Source: Fibrobacter sp. UWB15 | Lineage (GTDB): Bacteria; Fibrobacterota; Fibrobacteria; Fibrobacterales; Fibrobacteraceae | DNA: 64,000 nucleotides | Reading direction: 5' to 3' | NCBI RefSeq assembly: GCF_900177705.1 | Contig: NZ_FXBA01000008.1 | Span: 82,920-146,919, forward strand | In this document: positions 34,979-42,572 of the stretch, one piece after another | Numbering within the stretch: position 1 is the stretch's first letter | Layout of the letters: each line of letters begins with the position of its first letter | Position numbers and translations under genes: made by a program | Notes under the pieces: model-generated | Database searches by the model: none | What the model saw: the letters and a program-made list of their open reading frames with translations, nothing else | What the model was told of the DNA's origin: nothing

Positions 34979-36343
34979 TTATTTTATTAAACCGTCGGCG
35001 TATTCGCTAATCGCTTTGTCCAGACGAGCAAAGATTTCTTCGATTTGGGCTTCGTTGATAATCAGCGGAGGAGCCACAATAATCGTGGAGCCGCCGCCCA
35101 TCGTGAGAATGCCGTAATCGTTGCGGAGTTTCGTGATGAAGTTTCCAAGGAAGGGTTCACCCGCTGCATTCTTGCGAATCACGTCCTTATGATCCTTGCT
35201 GTAGCTGAATTCGATGGCACCGAAGAGACCCACAGAACGCACGTCACCAACAGAAGGGTGCTTTGCCTTGAGTTCCGCAAGTTTTTTCTTCAAAAGGGGT
35301 TCCTGTTTTTTCACATTGCCCTTGACATCCAAGCGGAAATATTCTTCGATACAGGCAATAGCCGCCGCAACGCCGAGCGGATGCGCATTATAGGTAAGCC
35401 CTGCGGTAAAGGCATTTTCCTCATAATAATTCGCAATCTTTTCGCTAATGAGCACGCCGCCGAGCGGAGCGTAAGCGCTGTTCACACCCTTTGCAAAAGT
35501 AATCAAGTCCGGTTCCACGCCGTCGGCCTGGCAAGCGAACCATTCACCCGTGCGCAAGAAGCCACTCATGACTTCGTCGCACACCATCAAAATTCCGTAC
35601 TTGTCGCAGATTTCGCGGACACCCTTCAGGTATCCCTTGGGGTAAAGATAAACGCCGTTAGAACCCGTGACCGATTCAATAAACACAGCCGCCACCGATT
35701 CCGGGCATTCCTGCTGAATCTGGTATTCCAGGCGAGAAAGGAAATGCTTGGTCGCTTCTTCTTCGGTCTTGAACTTGATATCGTAACCGTAAAGGTGCGG
35801 AGCCGGATACTTGATGAATCCGGGAATCGTCGGGAACAGCGAAGCGCGTTCGCTTTCGCCCGTCAAGCTCGACGCACCGTAAGTGCTTCCGTGATAAGAT
35901 TCATACTTCGAGAAAATCTTGTCGCGGCCCGTAAACGCCTTCACAAAACGAATGGCAAATTCATTCGCTTCGGAGCCACCCAGTGTAAACAGCACCTTTT
36001 TCATGTTCTTCGGGGCAATCTTTTCAATCAAGAGTTCGCTGAGTTCGCCAGCTTCGGCAAAGGCATGACGCGGAGCGATGTAAGCCAAACGTTCCACCTG
36101 CTTTTGCACCGCTTCAATAATGTGGCGGTTATTAAAGCCGATATTCACGTTCACCAGTTCCGACGCAATATCGATGTATTCCTTGCCTGCACCATCGTAA
36201 ACGTAGATACCGTCGGCATGGTCTACAAAGAACGGCTTGTAATCTTTATGGGGGGCATTCGCGAAAGAAAACAGGTTATACTTTCGGGCCTTTTCATAAG
36301 AGGCGGCATTTTCTCCCGCCACATAACTAACGTTATTTGACAT
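34979..36343 (-). CDS. Class III aminotransferase, possibly taurine-pyruvate type
   Basis: 454 residues, PLP fold type I. SEANEFAIRFVKAF, ESYHGSTYGASSLTG, DEVMSGFLRTGEWFA and the lysine in ITFAKGVNSAYAPLGG are class III motifs. Overall sequence most resembles the 4-aminobutyrate/taurine-pyruvate group. It has its own 28-bp element promoter and lies beside a TauABC-like importer, so transamination of taurine to sulfoacetaldehyde is a reasonable guess. No sulfoacetaldehyde-degrading enzyme is in the window. BioA is unlikely: the WHPYT-type N-terminus is absent, even though bioB is 7 kb away. Confidence 0.75.
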   Translation of the reverse strand: MSNNVSYVAGENAASYEKARKYNLFSFANAPHKDYKPFFVDHADGIYVYDGAGKEYIDIASELVNVNIGFNNRHIIEAVQKQVERLAYIAPRHAFAEAGELSELLIEKIAPKNMKKVLFTLGGSEANEFAIRFVKAFTGRDKIFSKYESYHGSTYGASSLTGESERASLFPTIPGFIKYPAPHLYGYDIKFKTEEEATKHFLSRLEYQIQQECPESVAAVFIESVTGSNGVYLYPKGYLKGVREICDKYGILMVCDEVMSGFLRTGEWFACQADGVEPDLITFAKGVNSAYAPLGGVLISEKIANYYEENAFTAGLTYNAHPLGVAAAIACIEEYFRLDVKGNVKKQEPLLKKKLAELKAKHPSVGDVRSVGLFGAIEFSYSKDHKDVIRKNAAGEPFLGNFITKLRNDYGILTMGGGSTIIVAPPLIINEAQIEEIFARLDKAISEYADGLIK

Positions 36344-36368
36344 AGTACTCTCCTTAATTTTTGGAACA

Positions 36369-36424
36369 AATATAGGTGCAATTTTAGTCGCTGTCCAATA
36401 CTTTGTTTTTAGCGCTCGTTATCA
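36369..36424 (-). promoter_or_regulatory. Promoter with 28-bp element upstream of the aminotransferase
   Basis: Element at 36397-36424 (minus strand ends CAAAGTATT), -35 TTGGAC on 36398-36393, 18-bp spacer, -10 TATATT on 36374-36369. AAGGAGAGTACT precedes the ATG. Confidence 0.7.
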
Positions 36425-36451
36425 ATTTTTCCGATAACAAATCCATCTAGA

Positions 36452-37255
36452 CTAAATGACGTATTCCGGCGCCGTATTGGAACGTGCAAGATTAAAGCGT
36501 TCCAAAATATTGCGGCGTTTTTCCAGGAACTGCGCCGAGCCTCTTTCACGCGGGAAGCTGTCGCGAATTTCAAGCACCTCGCTAATGCGCCCCGGACGCG
36601 GCGTCATAATCACGATACGATCAGACAAATAAAGCGCTTCGTCAATATCGTGGGTCACCAAAATCATCGTGGTATTGCGTTCCTTGCGAAGTTCCAAAAG
36701 CAAGTTCTGGATGTCTGCACGGGTAAACGAATCCAGCGCCCCCATGGGTTCATCGAGCAACAAGATTTCAGGATCATTAATCAACGCACGCGCAATTGCC
36801 ACGCGCTGCGCCATACCGCCACTAATCTGGTGCGGGAAATTCTTTTCGAATCCGCCAAGACCGATTTTTTCGATAAAATCGTGAACCTTACCCTTATTCT
36901 GCTTATAAACGCCACGAATCTTGAGACCCATCGCGATGTTATCTTCTACCGTGAGCCACGGGAAAAGGCAACCCTGCTGGAACACATAACCGCGCTTGGA
37001 ATCTGGCCCATGCACCGGTTCACCATCAAGAATAATCTTGCCCTCTTGAACCGGGTCAAGCCCCGCAATCAAGCGCAAAAGCGTCGTTTTACCGCAACCC
37101 GATGCACCCAGAATCGAAATGAATTCGCCCTCAAAAACAGAAAGATTGATATCTTTCAAAATCTGCCGCGGTTCGCCCGTGCGTTCATCGATAAAGGAGC
37201 GGTTTACATCGCGAATCTTCAAGATTTTTTCTTTATCTAAAATATCCGTCATCAA
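36452..37255 (-). CDS. NitT/TauT-family ABC importer ATPase (second system)
   Basis: 267 residues. Walker A GASGCGKTT, Q-loop YVFQQGCLFPW, signature ISGGMAQR, Walker B ILLLDEPMGALD, THD; typical SsuB/TauB. Last gene of the CMD-like, binding protein, permease, ATPase operon; the permease ends 6 bases before it starts. Confidence 0.87.
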   Translation of the reverse strand: MMTDILDKEKILKIRDVNRSFIDERTGEPRQILKDINLSVFEGEFISILGASGCGKTTLLRLIAGLDPVQEGKIILDGEPVHGPDSKRGYVFQQGCLFPWLTVEDNIAMGLKIRGVYKQNKGKVHDFIEKIGLGGFEKNFPHQISGGMAQRVAIARALINDPEILLLDEPMGALDSFTRADIQNLLLELRKERNTTMILVTHDIDEALYLSDRIVIMTPRPGRISEVLEIRDSFPRERGSAQFLEKRRNILERFNLARSNTAPEYVI

Positions 37256-37261
37256 AGCCTC

Positions 37262-38239
37262 CTATCGCACGACGCCTTTCTGCCAGCGAAGCACATAACG
37301 CTGTACTGCGCCAACCACTTTCAAAATCGCCGAGAACAGCACTGCCATCACGACAATCGCAGCGAATACCTTGTAATAAGCGCTCCAGACCTTCGAAGTG
37401 TTAATGTAGTAGCCAAGGCCACCCGGCTGCCCCATCATTTCGGCCATCACGAGCGTCGTAAAACCAAACGCAGCCGCCGTCATAATACCCGTAAAAATCT
37501 GCGGCATCGCATGGGGAATCGCAATATGGAAAATCTGGTACAGCTGCCCCGCGCCAAAAGTGCGCGAAAGTTCAAACAACGACTTCGGCGTACCCTGCAC
37601 CCCGTCGGCCGTCATGGTCGCCACCGGGAACCAGGAGCAAATCGCAATCAAGAAAGTCGCCGCCGCAAACGAAGTCGGGAAAAGCGTCAAGGCAAAAGGC
37701 ATCCATGCCACTGCCGGAATCACGCCGCAAATGTTGAGCACCGGCAAAATCCAGTAACGAGCCTTCGGATACCAGCCGATCAGTACACCCGTTAACACAC
37801 CCGTCACCACGCCCACCGAAAATCCGGCTACAAAAAGACGCAACGAGTAAAGCGTATTCTGCCAAATGAATTTGGTATCGCCAATAAAGGCATCCATAAT
37901 AATCGCAGGCCCAGGGAAAAACGGCTGCGGCAAAAACAGCAACTTGGTTCCAAGAATATCCCACGCCGCAAGCGCCAAGCCAACCGCGAAACGGAACTTC
38001 GCACCCGCGAAAAATTTTGCCACCTTATCTGCACTCGCCTTGCGGACAAACAGCACCACCGTATAGACCGCGTAATAGGCAATAATGGCAAGCAAAACTA
38101 AGCGGTATGCCAAATTGTCGTCAACTCTAAACCCGCCAAAAACATATTCCTTGATTCGCACATTTTCGGCCACCTGCGGAAAAAGCAAGTTTACCAAGAA
38201 GGCGATCAGGAAACCTGAAATCGTCAAAACAATGTTCAT
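37262..38239 (-). CDS. NitT/TauT-family ABC importer permease with N-terminal extension
   Basis: 325 residues, longer than the usual 250-270. Two or three extra hydrophobic segments (about 1-70, including NLLFPQVAENVRIKEYVFGG) precede the conserved permease domain, which has the EAA loop near FELSRTFGAGQLYQIFHIAI. It forms the channel of the second sulfonate/taurine-type importer. A hairpin with T-run lies between it and the binding-protein gene upstream. Confidence 0.82.
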   Translation of the reverse strand: MNIVLTISGFLIAFLVNLLFPQVAENVRIKEYVFGGFRVDDNLAYRLVLLAIIAYYAVYTVVLFVRKASADKVAKFFAGAKFRFAVGLALAAWDILGTKLLFLPQPFFPGPAIIMDAFIGDTKFIWQNTLYSLRLFVAGFSVGVVTGVLTGVLIGWYPKARYWILPVLNICGVIPAVAWMPFALTLFPTSFAAATFLIAICSWFPVATMTADGVQGTPKSLFELSRTFGAGQLYQIFHIAIPHAMPQIFTGIMTAAAFGFTTLVMAEMMGQPGGLGYYINTSKVWSAYYKVFAAIVVMAVLFSAILKVVGAVQRYVLRWQKGVVR

Positions 38240-38260
38240 TCAACTCTCCGTAAAATTTTT

Positions 38261-38282
38261 AAAAATGCGCCCTTGCGGGCGC
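38261..38282 (-). terminator. Intra-operon hairpin between binding protein and permease
   Basis: GCGCCC (38267-38272), TTGC loop, GGGCGC (38277-38282); on the minus strand TTTTTA follows. A partial terminator here would keep binding-protein mRNA in excess over permease mRNA. Confidence 0.65.
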
Positions 38283-38302
38283 TAAGCAACAAGGAATTTC
38301 GA

Positions 38303-39349
38303 TTACTTGTTCAAATCGACTTCTTCGTACAGATTCGCGACAAACTGGTCGGGATCCTGCGTGAGGTAGCCAATCTTCTTGAGCTGTTCGCTAAAGTAAC
38401 GCAAGTCGCCCTTCACGTCGCGGCCAAGAGTCTTGCGTTGTTCCAGCGAAGTGTACACATAACTCTTAATCAGTTCAACAGCCAGCGGCTTGTCTTCGAT
38501 TTCGGAATACTTGCCTTCGGCAATAATGTCAACCGTTTCTTCAGGGTGTTCGGCAATCCAGGCTTCCGCCTTGTGAATCGCACGCAAGAGTGCTGCAATC
38601 TTCGCCGGTTCTTCCTTCAGAATCTTGGCAGACACATAAATGAAGCAGCAGTAGCGACCGTCAAACACCGGGTCCTTCGCCACATCCATAATCACGTCGG
38701 CCTTGCCCGACTTTTCGTAAGCAGAAGCGAGCGGATCCCAAATGGCAGCGGCATCAATCTGTCCCTGTTCCAAAGCTTCGAGCGCAAGGTTACCATCGGC
38801 ATAAGGCAAGAACTGCACCTGATTATCTTCGGGTTTGGTCGAAACACCTCCCAGCGAGAGCCAAAGGCTTGCAGCCTGATGCGGCGTGCCGCCGATTTCA
38901 TCGACAGCAATCTTCTTGCCCTTCAAATCAGCAGCAGTCTTGTAGGGCGAGCCCTTCTTTACAAGCACCTTGATGCAACCGATGTGAATACCATCGACAA
39001 TCTTGATATCGACGCCGTTTTCAATCGCCTGGAAAAACTGGAAATCAGAATTCGTGAGCGCATAAGTGCCCTTGCTAAGGCCCAGCTTACGCGTTTCGCC
39101 ATCAGCGGCGATCAACTTGGCATCAATTCCTTCTTCGGCAAAGAATCCCTTTTCCTTAGCCACGTAGAAAGGCGCACCGCACAAGGAACCGTCCAAAATC
39201 GGGAGTTCCAAAGTACCGAACTTGAACTGGGATTTTTCTGCCTGCGGGGCTTCCTGTTTTTCCGCTTTTTCGTTACCGCATGCTCCGGCCAACAGGGCAA
39301 AGCCAAAAGCGAGCAAAGCGGTCAGATAAATTTTGAGATTGTTTACCAT
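38303..39349 (-). CDS. NitT/TauT-family substrate-binding lipoprotein
   Basis: 348 residues from ATG 39349 (GAGG 8 bases upstream). Lipobox LLAGAC. Close paralogue of the protein at 28451-29479: DGSLCGAPFYVAKEKGFFAE, GCIKVLVKKGSP, QFLPYADGNLALEALEQGQ and RYCCFIYVSA are shared. First component of a complete importer with the permease and ATPase that follow. The ligand is likely an organosulfur compound by context. Confidence 0.85.
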   Translation of the reverse strand: MVNNLKIYLTALLAFGFALLAGACGNEKAEKQEAPQAEKSQFKFGTLELPILDGSLCGAPFYVAKEKGFFAEEGIDAKLIAADGETRKLGLSKGTYALTNSDFQFFQAIENGVDIKIVDGIHIGCIKVLVKKGSPYKTAADLKGKKIAVDEIGGTPHQAASLWLSLGGVSTKPEDNQVQFLPYADGNLALEALEQGQIDAAAIWDPLASAYEKSGKADVIMDVAKDPVFDGRYCCFIYVSAKILKEEPAKIAALLRAIHKAEAWIAEHPEETVDIIAEGKYSEIEDKPLAVELIKSYVYTSLEQRKTLGRDVKGDLRYFSEQLKKIGYLTQDPDQFVANLYEEVDLNK

Positions 39350-39372
39350 CGTGAATTCCTCTTTCAAAAAAG

Positions 39373-39414
39373 GCGCCCCTGAAAATGGACTTCGAATATT
39401 TCCAGGAGCGCCAG
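39373..39414 (-). terminator. Intra-operon terminator between the CMD-like gene and the importer
   Basis: On the minus strand GGCGCTCCTG pairs with CAGGGGCGCC (one G-T wobble), extended by GAAAT/ATTTTC, then six T. It lies just upstream of the binding-protein start, so it should limit read-through into the ABC genes. Confidence 0.75.
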
Positions 39415-39433
39415 GTTGTACGGAGAGTACAAA

Positions 39434-39988
39434 TTACTTGATATTTTCTCTCCAAGTAGCGGGCTTGAACAGCTCCTTCAAAGGCAACAGACGCTTGTCA
39501 ACGTCGACGCCCAAGACAGAATTGAAGTTGTTCGTCGCCTGCATCTGAGCGCCAAAGCCCACGATAATGATGATCTGTTCGTCGGTATAGAACTTGCGGA
39601 GACCTTCGAAAAGTTCGTCCGGAACCTTTGTCGGATCCTTCACAATCTGCTGGCCCAGCTGCTGCAAAAGCTTCTCGTTTTCCGAAGTTTCGAAGTTGTT
39701 CGGATCGAGACCCAGAGCCTTCAAATCGCTAATGAAGAACAGCGAGCAAAGAAGGCAGCCGTTCGTCGTAGAAACCGAGTGTGCAAAAATCGTTGCAGCA
39801 CGCAGACCCACCGTCTTTTCGAGACTTTCCCAAGCATCGTACCAGCCCATGAAAGCCTTGTAGATGCCGTAATCCTGGAGCATCACCAACTTCATGTTGG
39901 TCACCTTGCCTGCAGCTTCCAGCTTTTCGTAAGCAGCCTTTGCTTCGCCAGTCAATTCATTCGGTTGTTTTAAATGTACTCTTGCCAT
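39434..39988 (-). CDS. Carboxymuconolactone decarboxylase/AhpD-like protein
   Basis: 184 residues, helical. The active-site-like CxxC is in STTNGCLLCSLFFISD, with the preceding HSVS typical of AhpD-like proteins, which reduce peroxides or transfer reducing equivalents through the Cys pair. MARVHLKQPNELTGEAKAAY is the usual N-terminus of this group. It heads the operon of the second sulfonate/taurine-type importer and carries both sulfur-regulon DNA signals, so it may protect against oxidants or handle thiol intermediates during sulfur starvation. The exact reaction is unknown. Confidence 0.75.
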   Translation of the reverse strand: MARVHLKQPNELTGEAKAAYEKLEAAGKVTNMKLVMLQDYGIYKAFMGWYDAWESLEKTVGLRAATIFAHSVSTTNGCLLCSLFFISDLKALGLDPNNFETSENEKLLQQLGQQIVKDPTKVPDELFEGLRKFYTDEQIIIIVGFGAQMQATNNFNSVLGVDVDKRLLPLKELFKPATWRENIK

Positions 39989-40047
39989 TGTTTATACTCT
40001 CCTTGTGGTGCTTCGCACCGATTGTTTTGTTATGCTAGGTTTTATTC

Positions 40048-40135
40048 CCTACCATTTTTGTAGGCTTTAAGATAGAATAAGAATTCGCCCTTTTCAAGGC
40101 ATAAACGCATACTATTTAACTATGGTTTGTTATAA
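40048..40135 (-). promoter_or_regulatory. Promoter, operator and 28-bp element upstream of the CMD-ABC operon
   Basis: Reading toward the gene: element 40135-40108 (TATAAC...TAGTATG), 10-base gap, -35 TTGAAA (40097-40092), 17-bp spacer, -10 TATCTT (40074-40069), then the palindrome CCTACCATTTTTGTAGG (plus strand, 40048-40064). Relative to the MetY-type promoters the element is 12 bases further upstream. Confidence 0.7.
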
Positions 40136-40158
40136 AAGAAAACTATTACATCCGCATC

Positions 40159-40188
40159 AAAAAAACTCCACCAATCTGGTGGAGTTTT
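40159..40188 (-). terminator. Terminator of the mccBA operon
   Basis: AAAACTCCACCA (40162-40173) pairs perfectly with TGGTGGAGTTTT (40177-40188); seven T follow on the minus strand. Confidence 0.85.
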
Positions 40189-40218
40189 GAAGACAGAGGC
40201 AATATCAACTAGTGACTT

Positions 40219-41130
40219 TTACTCGTACAATCCCTTGCTAAAGTAACGGTCGCCGCGGTCGGGGGCTACGAACACGATGTTTCCGCGGGCACCCGAGGCG
40301 ATGAGTTTTTTGGCTGCGGTGAACGCGGCACCCGAAGAGGAGCCTGCGAAGATTCCTTCTTTCTTGGCGAGTTCGCGAGCGCCGCCAAAGGCGTCGTCAT
40401 CGTTGATTTTGATGACCTGATCTACGAGCGACATGTCCATGGTGTCGGCGATAAAGTCGTTGCCGATTCCTTCGATGTTGTAGTCGCCATGCTCGCCGCC
40501 GCCCATGGTAGAGCCGATGGGGTCTGCGAGCACGCCCTTGATGTTTGGGTTCTTTTCCTTGAGCGCCTTAAGGATTCCGCTGAAGGTGCCGCCACTGCCT
40601 GCGCCTGCGACCACGTAGTCGATTTGTCCGTCCAAATCTTCGTAGATTTCGGGGCCGGTGGTTTCGTAATGTGCCAGCGGGTTCGCCATGTTGCGGAACT
40701 GTCTGAGCGAAACAGAGCCCGGAATTTGCGTCAGGAGTTCTTCGGCCTTCTTTTCGGCGCCGAGCATTCCGTCTTCGCGGGGGGTGTTGATGAGTTCTGC
40801 ACCGAGGGCGCGCATGAGCGTCTGCTTTTCTTGCGAGAACTTGGTTGGCACCACGAATATCACGCGGATGCCGCGGTTGAGTGCCGCGAAGGCGATGCCG
40901 AGGCCGGTGTTACCTGCGGTGGCTTCCACAATGGTTCCACCCGGTTTCAGGAGACCCTTTTCAATCGCGTCGTTCACCATGTAAAGGCCGGTGCGGTCCT
41001 TCACGCTGCCCGAGGGGTTCCAGAGTTCCAGTTTGGCAAACAGGTTTACGCCTTCGGGAAGTCCCACGTGCGTAAGCTTTACAAGCGGAGTCTTCCCGAT
41101 TAAAGATTGCATTGATTCGTAGTAATGCAT
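40219..41130 (-). CDS. mccA: Cysteine synthase-fold beta-replacing PLP enzyme, MccA-type cystathionine beta-synthase
   Basis: 303 residues, fold type II. PLP lysine in NPSGSVKDR; EATAGNTG is the phosphate/substrate loop; AGAGSGGTFSGI is the PLP phosphate loop. VIFVVPTKFSQEKQTLMRAL and NTPREDGMLGA follow the Firmicutes MccA (YrhA) pattern more closely than CysK. MccA makes cystathionine from homocysteine and O-acetylserine (or serine). It starts one base after mccB stops, the same pairing as mccAB of Bacillus, though in the reverse order. A plain O-acetylserine sulfhydrylase cannot be excluded. Confidence 0.8.
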   Translation of the reverse strand: MHYYESMQSLIGKTPLVKLTHVGLPEGVNLFAKLELWNPSGSVKDRTGLYMVNDAIEKGLLKPGGTIVEATAGNTGLGIAFAALNRGIRVIFVVPTKFSQEKQTLMRALGAELINTPREDGMLGAEKKAEELLTQIPGSVSLRQFRNMANPLAHYETTGPEIYEDLDGQIDYVVAGAGSGGTFSGILKALKEKNPNIKGVLADPIGSTMGGGEHGDYNIEGIGNDFIADTMDMSLVDQVIKINDDDAFGGARELAKKEGIFAGSSSGAAFTAAKKLIASGARGNIVFVAPDRGDRYFSKGLYE

Positions 41131-41131
41131 A

Positions 41132-42292
41132 TTACGCTTCCTTTGCGGCGTTAATGCCGGCGTTCAAATCCAAGATAATGTCATCGACTTTTTCAATACC
41201 TACAGACAAACGAATGAGTCCGTCGGTAATGCCCACCTTCTCACGAATTTCCTTCGGAATAGAGGCATGGGTCATGGTGGCCGGATGGCATACGAGGCTT
41301 TCGACGCCACCCAGACTTTCGGCCAGCGAAATCAGCTGCAATGCCTTGAAGAATTTCTTGATGTTGTAGTTTTCGTAAAGTTCGAACGAAATCATGGCGC
41401 CGCCGTTCTTGGCCTGTTTCTTGTTGATTTCGTAGCCCTGAGCAGTCGGAAGTCCCGGATAGTACACATGCTTTACGGCTTCGTGCTGTTCCAGGTAGCG
41501 GGCAATGCGTTCCGCGTTTTCGGTATGACGATCGAGGCGCACGCCAAGCGTCTTGATACCGCGAATCAGGAGGAACGAATCGAAGGGGCCGAGCACCGCA
41601 CCCACGGCATTCTGATTGAACGCAAGCTTTTCTGCGATTTCTTTGTTGTTCGTTACCGCAAGGCCTGCCACCACATCGCTGTGGCCGCCCAAGTACTTGG
41701 TCGCAGAATGCACCACGATGTCGGCACCAAGTTCCAGCGGGCGCTGCAAGTAAGGAGTCATGAAGGTGTTGTCGACAATGGTCAAAATTCCGTGCTTCTT
41801 CGCAATCGCAGCAACCCCGGCCAAGTCCGTCACGGTCAGGAGCGGGTTTGCCGGGCTTTCGATAAAGAAAGCCTTTACATCGGGCGTCACCTTGGTATCG
41901 AGCGCTGCCAAGTCGGTGGTATCTTCGATAGAATAGGTAATGCCGAGGTTCTTGAAAACCTTGTCTAAAACGCGGAAGGTTCCACCGTAGACATTGCTGG
42001 AGATGATGATGCGGTCGCCCTGTTTAAAAAGCGAAAGTACCGTAGAAGTCGCCGCCATGCCGCTACCAAAAGCAAAGCCCGCGACACCGCCTTCAAGGTC
42101 GGCAATCAATGCTTCGAGCGCTGCGCGCGTGGGGTTACCCGTGCGGGAATATTCCCAACCGGTATTTTCGCCGAGACCCGCCTGTTTGTAGGTAGAAGTC
42201 TGGTAGATGGGCACGTTAACGGCTCCCGTGACCTTGTCGCCATCGATGCCGCCGTGAATGAGTTTCGTTTCAATGTATTTTGAATTTGACAT
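41132..42292 (-). CDS. mccB: Cystathionine gamma-lyase/gamma-synthase (MccB-like)
   Basis: 386 residues, short Cys/Met PLP family member. YSRTGNPTRAAL, GSGMAATSTV and the Schiff-base lysine in HSATKYLGGHSDVVAG. Length and pairing with an MccA-like gene favour cystathionine gamma-lyase, releasing cysteine; cystathionine gamma-synthase activity is possible since the enzymes are hard to separate by sequence. It is controlled by a promoter with the palindromic operator and 28-bp element, and by a cysteine leader-peptide attenuator. Confidence 0.83.
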   Translation of the reverse strand: MSNSKYIETKLIHGGIDGDKVTGAVNVPIYQTSTYKQAGLGENTGWEYSRTGNPTRAALEALIADLEGGVAGFAFGSGMAATSTVLSLFKQGDRIIISSNVYGGTFRVLDKVFKNLGITYSIEDTTDLAALDTKVTPDVKAFFIESPANPLLTVTDLAGVAAIAKKHGILTIVDNTFMTPYLQRPLELGADIVVHSATKYLGGHSDVVAGLAVTNNKEIAEKLAFNQNAVGAVLGPFDSFLLIRGIKTLGVRLDRHTENAERIARYLEQHEAVKHVYYPGLPTAQGYEINKKQAKNGGAMISFELYENYNIKKFFKALQLISLAESLGGVESLVCHPATMTHASIPKEIREKVGITDGLIRLSVGIEKVDDIILDLNAGINAAKEA

Positions 42293-42341
42293 TTTTTGAA
42301 GTCCTTTAGCGCCTTGCGCCTTTTAATGTTTAAATTCGAAT

Positions 42342-42376
42342 AAAAAATCCCGCTCCGGAGACATAGCCGAGCGGGA
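42342..42376 (-). terminator. Attenuator terminator in the mccBA leader
   Basis: TCCCGCTC (42348-42355) pairs perfectly with GAGCGGGA (42369-42376); on the minus strand six T follow (42347-42342). It lies between the leader peptide stop (42403) and the mccB start (42292). The 5' arm can instead pair with CGAACGGG in the leader codons after the last Cys codon. Confidence 0.85.
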
Positions 42377-42402
42377 ATCTGTTTTAGATAAAAGCCTAAA
42401 AA

Positions 42403-42465
42403 CTAGTCGCCCGTTCGACATCGACCCCAACAGAAACAACACTTGTTCATCATTTTTTGAGTCAT
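42403..42465 (-). CDS. Cysteine-rich leader peptide of mccBA (transcription attenuation)
   Basis: 20 codons, ATG at 42465, TAG at 42403-42405, with AGGA 8 bases before the ATG. The peptide contains KCCFCWGRC with four Cys (codons 9, 10, 12, 16). Codons 17-19 carry CGAACGGG, complementary at 7 of 8 positions to CCCGCTCG in the 5' arm of the following terminator. When charged Cys-tRNA is scarce a stalled ribosome would free this segment to form the antiterminator; with enough cysteine the ribosome reaches TAG, covers it and the terminator forms. Homologues of the peptide itself are not known to me. Confidence 0.85.
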   Translation of the reverse strand: MTQKMMNKCCFCWGRCRTGD

Positions 42466-42474
42466 TTACACTTT

Positions 42475-42491
42475 CCTACTATTTTCGTAGG
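42475..42491. promoter_or_regulatory. 17-bp palindromic operator at mccBA
   Basis: CCTACTATTTTCGTAGG, perfect 5-bp half-sites with a 7-base spacer. It starts 3 bases after the -10 box (minus orientation) and one half overlaps the Shine-Dalgarno of the leader peptide. Confidence 0.7.
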
Positions 42492-42494
42492 GAT

Positions 42495-42571
42495 AATATA
42501 GACAAAAACAATAACGCTGTCAACCAAAAATAAGCTATTTGGTTATACTATTTTTCTTTGGTTTGTTATAG
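42495..42571 (-). promoter_or_regulatory. Promoter and 28-bp element of mccBA
   Basis: -35 TTGACA on 42523-42518, 17-bp spacer, -10 TATATT on 42500-42495: near consensus. The element copy lies at 42544-42571 (minus strand CTATAAC...TAGTATA), separated from the -35 box by 20 bases, about two helical turns further than at the MetY-type promoters. It begins just upstream of the phosphatase stop codon. Confidence 0.7.
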
Positions 42572-42572
42572 T

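Noticed and set aside
34979..36343. BioA (7,8-diaminopelargonate synthase) as partner of bioB
   Set aside because: The BioA N-terminal HxWHPYT motif is absent and the gene belongs to the sulfur-element regulon, 7 kb from bioB on the other strand.
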